From positions 1-32,096 of IMG/VR virus record IMGVR_UViG_3300033145_001325: DNA of 32,096 bases; one strand, 5' to 3'. The first letter of the stretch is position 1. Every line of letters starts with the position of its first letter. Below the pieces are notes generated by a model. It was given only the letters and a program-made list of their open reading frames with translations. It ran no database searches and was not told the DNA's origin. Made by a program: the position numbers and the translations under genes. Positions 20,331 through 27,356 of the stretch are shown here, piece by piece. This DNA comes from a virus.

Positions 20331-20766
20331 CAGCCTCCGCCTCCTCGTCGCTCCAATAAACGTCTTGATTGTCGGCTAAGCCCTGCACAACATGATAAAT
20401 CTTCCCCTTGACCACAAGATGGTCGATAACGTACTTGTTCCCGAGGTGGTCAACCAAAAGACAGTGGTGCAGCAACTCTTTCTTCCCATCGATCACTACA
20501 TGGTGAATGAGATAGGCCCAGTCTTCGAGGTTTTTTTCCGCTTCTTGAAGGAACGCCAGTTTTCGCTTGGCTTTGGCCATCGCCTCCGTAACTTTCTGGG
20601 CCACGGTGTTCGCCTGCCGGATAGCTTTTGGCGCGCAAGTCTCGTCTGTACCTCCCGCTTCAATACAACGGGCCAGGGCGTCGTTGGCTACCCTGACCCA
20701 AACTTTTTTCTGTTTATCGGTCAAGCTTTTAATATGTTTGTCCACATCTTTGACGGTCCAGGGCAT
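20281..20766 (-). CDS. ChaB-like head-operon protein
   Basis: A 161-residue protein. The N-terminal MPWTVKDVDKHIKSLTDKQK, with WVRVANDALARCIEAGGTDE and CAPKAIRQANTVAQKV, is a ChaB-like helical domain that I know from phage head operons of this type. The C-terminal half is unusual: after the helix NLEDWAYLI comes a His- and Val-rich stretch (HHVVIDGKKELLHHCLLVDH; LGNKYVIDHLVVKGKIYHVV) and an acidic tail (WSDEEAEADGQEVPC). Role unknown. It lies between the minor head protein and the Asn-synthetase-like gene and overlaps the latter by 50 bases. Confidence 0.7.
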   Translation of the reverse strand: MPWTVKDVDKHIKSLTDKQKKVWVRVANDALARCIEAGGTDETCAPKAIRQANTVAQKVTEAMAKAKRKLAFLQEAEKNLEDWAYLIHHVVIDGKKELLHHCLLVDHLGNKYVIDHLVVKGKIYHVVQGLADNQDVYWSDEEAEADGQEVPCANRQLEESD

Positions 20767-21639
20767 TTATTCACCACCTTCCTGCCGCTTTCGCCGATAA
20801 AGACAATCACACCGGCAGCCCGGAAACCGCGGCGGCCGCTGGTGACCGCTGGGGAATTCCTCATCAATGTCAATCCAGCCTGCGTCCTGGTTCTCCTCGC
20901 AGCCGTCGGAAACCCGGTCATCCCCCACGGTTAGCCAAGACTTTTCCATAAGAACGCCCTGTTTCTGTATCTCCTTGGCCGCGATCCGGTTGCCTTCCTC
21001 GTAGGCCTCGGCTGTCTCGGTTACAGCTACCAAGTGCGCCCGGCTATCTATGTGCTCTTGCGGCTTCCCTACCGCAAATTCCTCAAACCGGCTGGATATT
21101 TCCCGGGCCATCCTGTCATAGGACCAGCCTTTTTCGGTTCCCCGGGTGATTATCGTCTTGATCCGGGCCCGGGTGGTATTGTTAATATTGGTCACTTTTT
21201 CAGCAGCATGTAATTCTAAATATTCAACCGCCCTGGGGTTCTCCAGGTCAAACGCTATGTTGACTTTCAAATCTGCTATGGTTTTTAAAGCGGCTGCCTG
21301 CAGTGCCTTCTTAGCAGCTTCTTTGATTGGCTCTCGTATTAGGTCGCCCGTTTCCGAAAATACTTGCTCAAAAATCGGATCTGTTTCATCGTCGTTGATT
21401 GATTCCTTTAGTCTCACAGACTCTTTAAACCGCGACTTAAATTTCTCAAACTTATTTAAAAAAGCTTTCTTTTGTGCTCGGAAAGCTTTTTGCATGTCTT
21501 TTTCAAGTTTTTTCTCTATCGGCGCTAGAGCTTTGTTTTTCATGGATCGGTGCATGGCCTCCAGGAACCGATCCAGCGCTTCAAGCAGCTTCTTCGCTCG
21601 CAAAACGGGCCACCGCCTCTCTAAGTTCACGAACGGCAT
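20767..21639 (-). CDS. Minor head protein (SPP1 gp7 / Mu gpF-like)
   Basis: A 290-residue protein. N-terminal helical region, then ARIKTIITRGTEKGWSYDRM and AREISSRFEEFAVG, RAHLVAVTETAEAYEEGNRI, MEKSWLTVGDDRVSDGCEEN (with Cys), WIDIDEEFPSGHQRPPRFPG then CRCDCLYRRKR. The 'T..GW...RMA.EI...F.......RA..IA.TE...A...G', 'K.W.T..D.RV...C' and 'PP.HP.CRC...Y' motifs are the Phage_Mu_F domain. It binds the portal and aids capsid assembly or DNA injection. It overlaps the portal gene's end by 59 bases and ends one base before the ChaB-like gene. Confidence 0.9.
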   Translation of the reverse strand: MPFVNLERRWPVLRAKKLLEALDRFLEAMHRSMKNKALAPIEKKLEKDMQKAFRAQKKAFLNKFEKFKSRFKESVRLKESINDDETDPIFEQVFSETGDLIREPIKEAAKKALQAAALKTIADLKVNIAFDLENPRAVEYLELHAAEKVTNINNTTRARIKTIITRGTEKGWSYDRMAREISSRFEEFAVGKPQEHIDSRAHLVAVTETAEAYEEGNRIAAKEIQKQGVLMEKSWLTVGDDRVSDGCEENQDAGWIDIDEEFPSGHQRPPRFPGCRCDCLYRRKRQEGGE

Positions 21640-23194
21640 CCACCATCATGGTTTCAATTTCTTGTTCCTCTTCTTTGTTCCGGCCCTCCCCTTCTTCATC
21701 ATCCGGGAATAAATCTTCTAGTATTTCATCCACGTTTTCTTCACCGAGCGCCAGGAGCAGCATGCGGGTAATGCGCTTCAGGTCCAGAGTGCCGGCCGGT
21801 GTTTTACCGTCCAGAGTGGCTGCGCTAACGATGGCGCTTACCTTTTCTTTCGCGTCCTTCTCCAGGATATCCGGGAAAGTGACATTAACCCTGTTGCTCA
21901 TGTCGTTCGCCAGCTGCACGTATTCTTCGCCGTATTCATTTTTCAGTATCTGCCCCGGCAATTTACCTTTCGGCGCTCTCACAGACTGCTCAATTACAAA
22001 CTGGCACATTTCCTTGAATACACCGGCCCACAGCTGCTGTCTATTTCTAAACATGAGCTCCATCGGCCGTTCCATGCTTTTGGCAGTGGCCAGGTTCCCC
22101 GTTGATGGATCGCCAAAATAATGCTCATATATACCTGTTGCTGCGCTGACCATAAGCAAAAGCCGCCGACCGTCCTCGGCCTTAGTGGTAGCGCCGGCGG
22201 TTTTTATGGGTTCCAGCCTTGCTCCCTCGGTTCCAATAAAAGCGCTTGCCGTTACCGCCGGCGGGTTAGTTTCGGCTCCGCTATTAATGCCAAGAGTGCT
22301 TTGTAATTTATCTTTAGCTTTAGCAACACCCTTTTTACCGCCTTTAGCTGTGAGTTGCCATGCGAAACGTGAGTATGCTTTTACTATTGTGGCCCAGTTC
22401 TCTAAAAATTCCTTGTATGCCCGGGCCCAGTCAATGCCCGCATAAACCTCTGATACGCCAAATTTCATGTCACTGAGTTTATTTACTGCTACATGGTACA
22501 CGAGAGCATCTTCAACCGGCTTGCCCCCAATGGCCTTCGGGTGGCCCCCGGTGGGGTTGTATTTCCAATCAGGGTAATAAGCCACTCTCTGCCGGATTTC
22601 ATAATTGCCAGTACTGGTGTTAAATCGCCGCTCTATCCATACCCGCTTATAGTACCAGGGCTCTTTTGCGTCCTCCGGGTTACAAATAATGTCCTCTATT
22701 TCGTCTACCGGTATGGTTCGTATCCTAACCGTACCTGTTGAGCGATTAACAAAAAAGACAAAGAAAATATTCCCAAAGCACTGCATCTCCGTCTCTTTAA
22801 TCATCCGGGCCTGGTGCTCGGTAAATTCTGCCCGGTTCTTAGGGTCGTCCAGGAACTCTTGAATAACTTCGTTTACGTCCGGATCTTCTGCTTCAATGTT
22901 CACCCCTTGGCCAAATACATATTGTGTCTGTGTAAGAACAGCTCGCTTAATGAGCGGGTTCTTAATCCAGTACAGCCGGGCCAGCTGGTTAATTTTGCGT
23001 AAACCTTCCCGGGAAAATTCTCGGTTGCTTTCGGAACTGAGCTTCATCCAGCCGGCGTCTTCCAGGGCCAGCTCCAGCTCGGCCAGGCGCTCCTGCAAGA
23101 ATTCCAAACTTTCATCACGCTGCTCTATCGCTTCTTGCATTTTTTCTAGATCTTCAGAAAGGATTTTTCTGGCAGCTTCTTGAAATATACCCAT
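21581..23194 (-). CDS. Portal protein (SPP1/Mu-like)
   Basis: A 537-residue protein. N-terminal coiled coil (EDLEKMQEAIEQRDESLEFL; QERLAELELALED), then LARLYWIKNPLIKRAVLTQT, QYVFGQGVNIEAEDPDVNEV, IQEFLDDPKNRAEFTEHQAR, MQCFGNIFFVFFVNRSTGTV, RIRTIPVDEIEDIICNPEDA, and VSAATGIYEHYFGDPSTGNL with AKSMERPMELMFRNRQQLW. These are the phage portal layout for Firmicutes phages. The C-terminal tail is acidic with EENVDEILEDLFPDDEEG. ATG 23194 has GGAGAG upstream at nine bases. The portal lies downstream of TerL, separated by a 289-base gap that contains a plus-strand ORF. Confidence 0.92.
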   Translation of the reverse strand: MGIFQEAARKILSEDLEKMQEAIEQRDESLEFLQERLAELELALEDAGWMKLSSESNREFSREGLRKINQLARLYWIKNPLIKRAVLTQTQYVFGQGVNIEAEDPDVNEVIQEFLDDPKNRAEFTEHQARMIKETEMQCFGNIFFVFFVNRSTGTVRIRTIPVDEIEDIICNPEDAKEPWYYKRVWIERRFNTSTGNYEIRQRVAYYPDWKYNPTGGHPKAIGGKPVEDALVYHVAVNKLSDMKFGVSEVYAGIDWARAYKEFLENWATIVKAYSRFAWQLTAKGGKKGVAKAKDKLQSTLGINSGAETNPPAVTASAFIGTEGARLEPIKTAGATTKAEDGRRLLLMVSAATGIYEHYFGDPSTGNLATAKSMERPMELMFRNRQQLWAGVFKEMCQFVIEQSVRAPKGKLPGQILKNEYGEEYVQLANDMSNRVNVTFPDILEKDAKEKVSAIVSAATLDGKTPAGTLDLKRITRMLLLALGEENVDEILEDLFPDDEEGEGRNKEEEQEIETMMVDAVRELREAVARFASEEAA

Positions 23195-23216
23195 ATATTC
23201 ATCTCTCCTAAAGGCG

Positions 23217-23495
23217 GTGATTATCTTCCTCTTTCCGGACCCTGTTCGTTACGTTGCGAAGGCGGAATATCAACGGATACGTAACACGCGCTGCATGATC
23301 TGCTGGCACTTGCCCCCGAATTTTGTTTACAACGCAAAGAAACATGGATATCAGGGCTGGATTGGCTACCTTTGGCCGCTGTGCGAGAAGCACCGGTGGT
23401 ACGTGCAGCAAATGGGCTGGTACGATTTCCTTAAAAAATACAAGATTGATACTACCAACGACCCCGCCGAGTTATTTCCGCACCTAAACCGGTGA
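23217..23495 (+). CDS. Plus-strand zinc-motif protein between TerL and portal
   Basis: A 92-residue frame from GTG 23217 with a weak AAAGG site too close for certainty. Its product reads VRYVAKAEYQRIRNTRCMIC, then WHLPPNFVYNAKKHGYQGW and LCEKHRWYVQQMGWYDFLKK. It pairs CxxC (CMIC) with CxxH (CEKH) about 34 residues apart and is rich in Trp and Tyr, as real zinc proteins are. It overlaps the TerL stop by 12 bases on the other strand and fills a gap where the minus strand has no convincing gene. No terminator follows. Family not recognised. Confidence 0.58.
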   Translation: MIIFLFPDPVRYVAKAEYQRIRNTRCMICWHLPPNFVYNAKKHGYQGWIGYLWPLCEKHRWYVQQMGWYDFLKKYKIDTTNDPAELFPHLNR

Positions 23496-24980
23496 TATTT
23501 CTACCGGGTCATCGTAGATCGCGATATCGTCCCCTTCCAAAATCTCATCTAACCTAGCCAAGACAACAGCTGCATAAGCTGCTATGTCAACCTGATCATC
23601 GTATTCAGCGTTCGGAAAACCTATCAGCTCTTCCTCGTACTCATCCAGCCAAGACGCTCCCTGTAAATGATAAACAGCACCAACTTCATACCGCGCTGCC
23701 ATCGGCAGGGCCCGGGTAACTTTGTCCTTGTCCGGCTTCAGTTCAACCAAGGGCAGCCACATCCGCTGCAATGTCTGGAACAGCGTCAGCCCCATGTTCG
23801 CCGGTTCAACACCCTGTATTATTGGCTGCCAGCGTTGGTACCCAGTCTTAAATAACTTTGGCTGATCCGGGCCCTCTAACCTTTCTCTAATTATGTCTCT
23901 CAACAACAATTCCCGGTGCGGCGTTACAATCCAGGTAGCTAAAACGAAATAGTCTGCCGTGGTCTTTGTGCTGCCGGCCGGGTCGCAAGTCTGGAAAATC
24001 AGGCACTGGTTTTTCATCCAGCGCTTTCTTTGCCCGTCAGGTAGATGCAACACATAAAATTCATCTTCGATGTTGTAATACCGAAAATATTGGCGCTTAA
24101 AAAGGTTCCCCTCTGCCGGCGAAGGTCTCTGTTGATATAAGGCATTCCACCAGTAAGAGCCAAGCCGGACCTTTGTCCGTTCTAGCGTCTTCTTCGTAAA
24201 CAATTCCGGGCAAAGTGGTTCCCCAGGTGTACGTCCCAATAAATCGCCTTCCTCGGCTAACCCCGGCAGATTAACAACTTCCCATTGGTCGCTGCCCTCT
24301 TCTTGCGCTTTCAGTAGTCTACCGGCAAGATCATCCTCATGCCAGCGGGTCATGACTAAAATAATAGCGCCTTCGTCTTGAATACGGGTCGAAAATGTTG
24401 CTCGGTACCAATCCCAGGTCGCATCCCTGTACGTCTGGCTCATTGCTTCCTGGTCGTTTTTAACCGGATCGTCAATAATAGCCACGTTAGCACCTTTACC
24501 TGTTATCGGACCCCGGACGCCGGCAGTTGCCATACCTCCCTCGCAGCCTTCAATATCCCACCGGCTTGCAGCTGAAGAAGCGCTTGAAACTTTTATTCCA
24601 AATAAAGAAGGCCCGTGCTCCTCCAGGAGGTCCCGGGCCTTGCGTCCCCATGTGGACGCGAAATCAGCTTCGTAGCTGGCCAGGATTATTCGTTTATCTG
24701 GAAACGTGCCAATATACCAGGCCGGAAAATACCGGCTAACCAGTTCACTTTTCCCATGTCGCGGCGGCATAAATACCATCAGGCGCTTAATTCTGCCGGC
24801 CGCCACGTCTACTAACTTCCGGTTTAATAAAAGCAGATGTTCAAATGGTACCCAGCGTCCTTCGCTAACGGTCCATGCGAAGTGCGCCGGCGTCACGGCC
24901 CGCAGCGCGTCGTAAGAGGTTTTCTGCGAGCTCGACGGCTTCCGGGTCTGCGATGATTCGCTGTGTAATTTCGTACTCAT
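23484..24980 (-). CDS. terL: Terminase large subunit
   Basis: A 498-residue protein. Walker A at about 72-79 (PPRHGKSE) preceded by LMVFM; Walker B region VAIIDDP at 166-172; coupling motif ILVMTRWHEDD at 207-217; then PGLAEEGDLLGRTPGEPLCP. The C-terminal nuclease carries QTCDPAGSTKTTADYFVLAT at about 332-351 and YDDQVDIAAYAAVVL near the end, both with catalytic Asp. This is the packaging motor and DNA cutter. The start (ATG 24980) overlaps TerS by 116 bases; GGAGG lies 12 bases upstream. A shorter start is possible but the family N-terminus ALRAVTPAHFAWTVSEGRW lies in the overlap. Confidence 0.93.
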   Translation of the reverse strand: MSTKLHSESSQTRKPSSSQKTSYDALRAVTPAHFAWTVSEGRWVPFEHLLLLNRKLVDVAAGRIKRLMVFMPPRHGKSELVSRYFPAWYIGTFPDKRIILASYEADFASTWGRKARDLLEEHGPSLFGIKVSSASSAASRWDIEGCEGGMATAGVRGPITGKGANVAIIDDPVKNDQEAMSQTYRDATWDWYRATFSTRIQDEGAIILVMTRWHEDDLAGRLLKAQEEGSDQWEVVNLPGLAEEGDLLGRTPGEPLCPELFTKKTLERTKVRLGSYWWNALYQQRPSPAEGNLFKRQYFRYYNIEDEFYVLHLPDGQRKRWMKNQCLIFQTCDPAGSTKTTADYFVLATWIVTPHRELLLRDIIRERLEGPDQPKLFKTGYQRWQPIIQGVEPANMGLTLFQTLQRMWLPLVELKPDKDKVTRALPMAARYEVGAVYHLQGASWLDEYEEELIGFPNAEYDDQVDIAAYAAVVLARLDEILEGDDIAIYDDPVEISPV

Positions 24981-25452
24981 GTTTATTTGACACCTCCGGC
25001 CTGGCCGTGGGCTTGCCGGATAGCAGCTGTGCTTTATTAATAGACTGCGCCATCACTCCTACCAGGGCCCGCACCCAGGCGGCCCCGTCCCGGTCGTGGA
25101 ATTCCGCCTTCTTGCCTTTTGGTACTTCGTCAGGATCGCTAATGGCTATATCTACCTTGCTTGTAGCCTTGGCCGCAAGTCTATATAACTGATCAGCCAG
25201 GGCTTTGTATCGGTCCACAATGTATTCTTTCGCTTCGGCTAACGCCTCCTGCACCGCTTCCTCTCTTTCTTCCTTGGTTCGGTTCGCATGGTTCGCCTGG
25301 TTCGGTTCGCTGGTTCGGTTCGCTCGCTCTTCTTTTCGCCAGCGTTTAATCGTGCCGGCGGGGATGCCGGTCTGCTCCGAGGCTTCCCTCACGGTAGTAG
25401 CCTCCGCGATGGCGAGAGCTTTTTGCTTTTGTTCCTCGGTCCACTTGGTCAT
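24865..25452 (-). CDS. terS: Terminase small subunit
   Basis: A 195-residue protein. N-terminal helix-turn-helix of the transposase/terminase type (QKALAIAEATTVREASEQTG; IPAGTIKRWRKEERANRTSE), followed by a Asn/Ala/Arg-rich linker at about 40-58 (EPNQANHANRTKEEREEAVQ) encoded by 12-base DNA repeats, then helices AKEYIVDRYKALADQLYRLA and ending ELAENLLRRAAGRDAGALRM. It recognises phage DNA and stimulates TerL. The last 116 bases also encode the TerL N-terminus in another frame. The start is ATG 25452 with AAAAGGTGATGCCGC upstream. Confidence 0.88.
   Translation of the reverse strand: MTKWTEEQKQKALAIAEATTVREASEQTGIPAGTIKRWRKEERANRTSEPNQANHANRTKEEREEAVQEALAEAKEYIVDRYKALADQLYRLAAKATSKVDIAISDPDEVPKGKKAEFHDRDGAAWVRALVGVMAQSINKAQLLSGKPTARPEVSNKHEYEITQRIIADPEAVELAENLLRRAAGRDAGALRMDR
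25276..25323. repeat. 12-base repeats inside terS (candidate pac/cos recognition site)
   Basis: GGTTCGGTTCGC occurs at 25276-25287, 25299-25310 and 25312-25323, all exact, with a half copy GGTTCGC at 25290-25296. It encodes the linker of TerS. Phage packaging sites often lie in or near terS, and repeats can bind the small subunit; the functional meaning here is inferred. Confidence 0.55.
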
Positions 25453-25458
25453 GCGGCA

Positions 25459-25617
25459 TCACCTTTTATCAGATACATAAAATTCAAATTTATCCCGGTA
25501 CCCGCAAACCTTGCACCTTTGTTGTAAGTTACAATAAGCTTGGCAGTGAAGCTTGAACCACCTAACAGGTATTATAAAAAAGTGTTCTGCCCATCGGCGG
25601 ATTTTTTCTATCTGCAC
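25459..25617 (-). CDS. Small Cys-rich protein upstream of terS (52 aa)
   Basis: GTG 25617 begins (V)QIEKIRRWAEHFFIIPVRWF, then KLHCQAYCNLQQRCKVCGYR and DKFEFYVSDKR. It has CxxxC and CxxC (CKVC), a likely zinc knuckle. A GGTGAT site lies seven bases upstream. It stops seven bases before terS. This place often holds an HNH nuclease or small late gene; no HNH motif is present, so I do not assign one. It is the first gene of the late operon. Confidence 0.62.
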   Translation of the reverse strand: MQIEKIRRWAEHFFIIPVRWFKLHCQAYCNLQQRCKVCGYRDKFEFYVSDKR

Positions 25618-25643
25618 AATACATCACCACTATTAACATTTTA

Positions 25644-25672
25644 GTTATAGGATATGCTTATTTCCGGCTTCC
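25644..25672 (-). promoter_or_regulatory. Candidate activator-dependent late promoter
   Basis: The minus strand has TATAAC at 25649-25644, but the -35 place 17 bases upstream (GGAAGC, 25672-25667) does not match TTGACA. The 14-mer shared with 3571-3584 lies between. It is the only gap between the late regulator's terminator and the first late gene, so the late promoter should be here. Confidence 0.4.
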
Positions 25673-25673
25673 T

Positions 25674-25699
25674 AAAACAAAAACCGCCCTCCCGGACGG
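25674..25699 (-). terminator. Rho-independent terminator after the late regulator
   Basis: On the minus strand CCGTCC, loop GGGA and GGGCGG (one G-U pair) are followed by TTTTTGTTTT. It separates the early transcript from the late operon. Confidence 0.83.
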
Positions 25700-25760
25700 C
25701 TACTTGGTATCATATTACCACAGAATATGCCGCCTAAACTCCGAAAAAACTCTATATTTT

Positions 25761-26228
25761 TTAATACCACCCCAGCCTCTCCGCAATACCATACACAAAT
25801 CCAGTCTTATATTGATAAAACGTGCTCTCGGCCACCGGTATAAGGTCTGCCATTTCCTTAACGCTCATATCGTACCTATTCCGCCCTTCCATGACTGCCT
25901 TCAACTCCGCCGGCGGCTCCCACTCTATCGCCAGGCCGTACTTAATCCAAATTATTTTTCTGGCTTCCTCCTTGGCTACTAGGTACGTTGCAGCGATAGC
26001 TCCCGTAATTCTTTCCATCTCCCGCAACAGAATTGAATTCGCCAGCCTGGTAGCTCTCCTTTCGACGATACTGGAGACCGGTCCGCCGCCGCTGACCTTC
26101 ATTCCTTCTTCATACCGGCGGCCTTCGTACATAATCTCAAGTCGCAGCTGCTTCATCGCCCGACGCGTCTCTTCGTATGAATATATCTCCGCCTCTATGT
26201 GCCTATATGTTGCCCTTTTCAGTTTCAC
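25761..26228 (-). CDS. Late gene regulator, RinA/ArpU-like (DUF722-type)
   Basis: A 155-residue protein beginning (V)KLKRATYRHIEAEIYSYEET and RRAMKQLRLEIMYEGRR, then VSGGGPVSSIVERRATRLAN at about 45-64, LLREMERITGAIAATY and, at the end, MSVKEMADLIPVAESTFYQY, a helix-turn-helix, closed by KTGFVYGIAERLGW. The 'GGG..SS.VER....L' segment and sigma-factor-like C-terminal HTH are those of RinA/ArpU regulators, which switch on late packaging genes. It sits immediately before terS, the usual position. The GTG at 26228 is favoured, with GGGAGG eight bases upstream. Confidence 0.83.
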   Translation of the reverse strand: MKLKRATYRHIEAEIYSYEETRRAMKQLRLEIMYEGRRYEEGMKVSGGGPVSSIVERRATRLANSILLREMERITGAIAATYLVAKEEARKIIWIKYGLAIEWEPPAELKAVMEGRNRYDMSVKEMADLIPVAESTFYQYKTGFVYGIAERLGWY

Positions 26229-26229
26229 C

Positions 26230-26308
26230 TTGCACACCTCCCGGCCGGTGTGGTAAAATCTTCTTGGAGAGGTTTCACCTATGCCCGCCGGGAGGCGGGT
26301 TTGTTTTT
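26230..26308 (+). ncRNA. Candidate small antisense RNA (promoter and terminator only)
   Basis: TTGCAC (26230-26235), an 18-base spacer and an extended TGG-TAAAAT -10 (26254-26259) precede a hairpin CCCGCC-GGGA-GGCGGG (26284-26299) followed by TTTGTTTTT. This would make a roughly 40-base plus-strand RNA antisense to the leader before the late regulator. The hairpin has no U-run on the minus strand. Weak evidence only. Confidence 0.3.
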
Positions 26309-26585
26309 ACCTCAATTTAACCCCCAGACACTCATAAACAACTTCTGCAAGCTCGCCAAAAATAAAACCATTAGGGCAATAATCTTTACGAATGTGATAA
26401 CAAGTCATGCAGGTGCGATATATCTCAAAGTCTCCATCCCATTTACCTACCACTTTATGATACTTCTGTCCTGGTTCAATGTTCTCTCCGCACTCACAGC
26501 ATCTATAAGTTTTTCTTGCTTTTGGGTATTCTTCACGATAAAATTCAGGGTAGTCACCAAAGTCAATACTGCAATCACATTTCAT
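26307..26585 (-). CDS. Zinc-ribbon-type phage protein (92 aa)
   Basis: ATG 26585 (MKCDCSIDFGDYPEFYREEY) has GGAGAAGGG upstream and overlaps the preceding stop (TAATG). It carries CDC, YRCCECG (two or three Cys), and CMTC followed by H and C (CYHIRKDYC), in all at least nine Cys and several His. 'ARKTYRCCECGENIEPGQKY' is a common pattern in small conserved phage proteins with zinc ribbon. Role unknown. Confidence 0.7.
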   Translation of the reverse strand: MKCDCSIDFGDYPEFYREEYPKARKTYRCCECGENIEPGQKYHKVVGKWDGDFEIYRTCMTCYHIRKDYCPNGFIFGELAEVVYECLGVKLR

Positions 26586-26890
26586 TATTTTCCCTTCTCC
26601 TTCCATAGATAACAAGCACACATGCCAGCCAGATAAGAAACAGTCGCGCTGATTTCAAATATCTGTTGTTTGGTGAGCTTTTTAATTGCTTTTTTACATT
26701 TCTCCTCTTCTGCGGTCGTTATTTGAAGTTCGCACGCATCTTCGACCCTGTGAATTATGTTGTAGCCGTATTCGCTCACGAGATCTTCAAACTTTTGTTC
26801 AATGAATGATATAACTTCGTCTGGTTTCGAATCCTGGTACATATATAAAAAATCTTCTATTCTCTCGCATTTGCTGATTTTATCTATCAA
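26585..26890 (-). CDS. Unknown protein (101 aa)
   Basis: TTG 26890 with GGAGGGGGAGGG six bases upstream; the frame is open further upstream but that part overlaps another coupled gene. The product (IDKISKCERIEDFLYMYQDS; EQKFEDLVSEYGYNIIHRVE; DACELQITTAEEEKCKKAIK) is helical and ends with a mildly hydrophobic helix ISATVSYLAGMCACYLW. It could associate with membranes. No family recognised. Confidence 0.6.
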   Translation of the reverse strand: MIDKISKCERIEDFLYMYQDSKPDEVISFIEQKFEDLVSEYGYNIIHRVEDACELQITTAEEEKCKKAIKKLTKQQIFEISATVSYLAGMCACYLWKEKGK

Positions 26891-26907
26891 GAGTATCCCT
26901 CCCCCTC

Positions 26908-27033
26908 CTACGCAGGCCTCGGCCGCTCTTTCATGAGCCGCTCCCAGTCCTCCAAGTAACACAGGTACCGCCTCAGCAGCAGCCGCCAAACGTATGGTTG
27001 CATAACCTCGATATATTCACCGATTCGGATCAT
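26908..27033 (-). CDS. Small basic protein (41 aa)
   Basis: ATG 27033 overlaps the preceding stop (TGATG) and GGTGGAG lies upstream. The product (MIRIGEYIEVMQPYVWRLLL, then RRYLCYLEDWERLMKERPRP) is aromatic and basic, and ends 17 bases before the next start, where its last codons overlap that gene's ribosome site. Real by coupling; family unknown. Confidence 0.55.
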   Translation of the reverse strand: MIRIGEYIEVMQPYVWRLLLRRYLCYLEDWERLMKERPRPA

Positions 27034-27356
27034 CAATCTCCACCTACAACCTTCACTTTATTATCCTCATCAACTTCGAGTTGCAATTGTTTGGTTGTTG
27101 CATATTTTTGATTTATCTCGCGTCGAAACTCCCACACTAACCTCCGCGCTTCTTTTTCGTCTATAACGTACGGGGATGTGTTAATCCTGCCGAATATATC
27201 CGCATTGTAGGAATGAAACTCCCACCTGCCGTTCCATTTCAAAGTCCTTTTTTCGTCTAGCTGCAGCGTTTCCCCGGTTTCCATAAGACGCTTAATAATT
27301 CTGGTTACGTCTTTTTTGCCGCCGATCCGGATCGTCCCGCCACCTTCTTTGTCCAT
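27033..27356 (-). CDS. Unknown early protein (107 aa)
   Basis: ATG 27356 (MDKEGGGTIRIGGKKDVTRI) has GGAGAGAG upstream. The mixed alpha/beta sequence (LKWNGRWEFHSYNADIFGRI; YVIDEKEARRLVWEFRREIN) has no known motif. The start overlaps the end of the preceding gene by 52 bases. It belongs to the early operon. Not recognised. Confidence 0.6.
   Translation of the reverse strand: MDKEGGGTIRIGGKKDVTRIIKRLMETGETLQLDEKRTLKWNGRWEFHSYNADIFGRINTSPYVIDEKEARRLVWEFRREINQKYATTKQLQLEVDEDNKVKVVGGD

Noticed and set aside
19566-20766. ChaB-like plus Asn-synthetase-like pair considered as a lasso-peptide system
   Set aside because: Lasso cyclases are about 600 residues with an N-terminal Ntn domain, and no leader peptidase, RRE protein or transporter is present.
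25276-25323. Short regular repeats considered as a CRISPR array
   Set aside because: Units are 12 bases with 1-11 base gaps, inside the terS reading frame; no spacer-length sequences and no cas genes.
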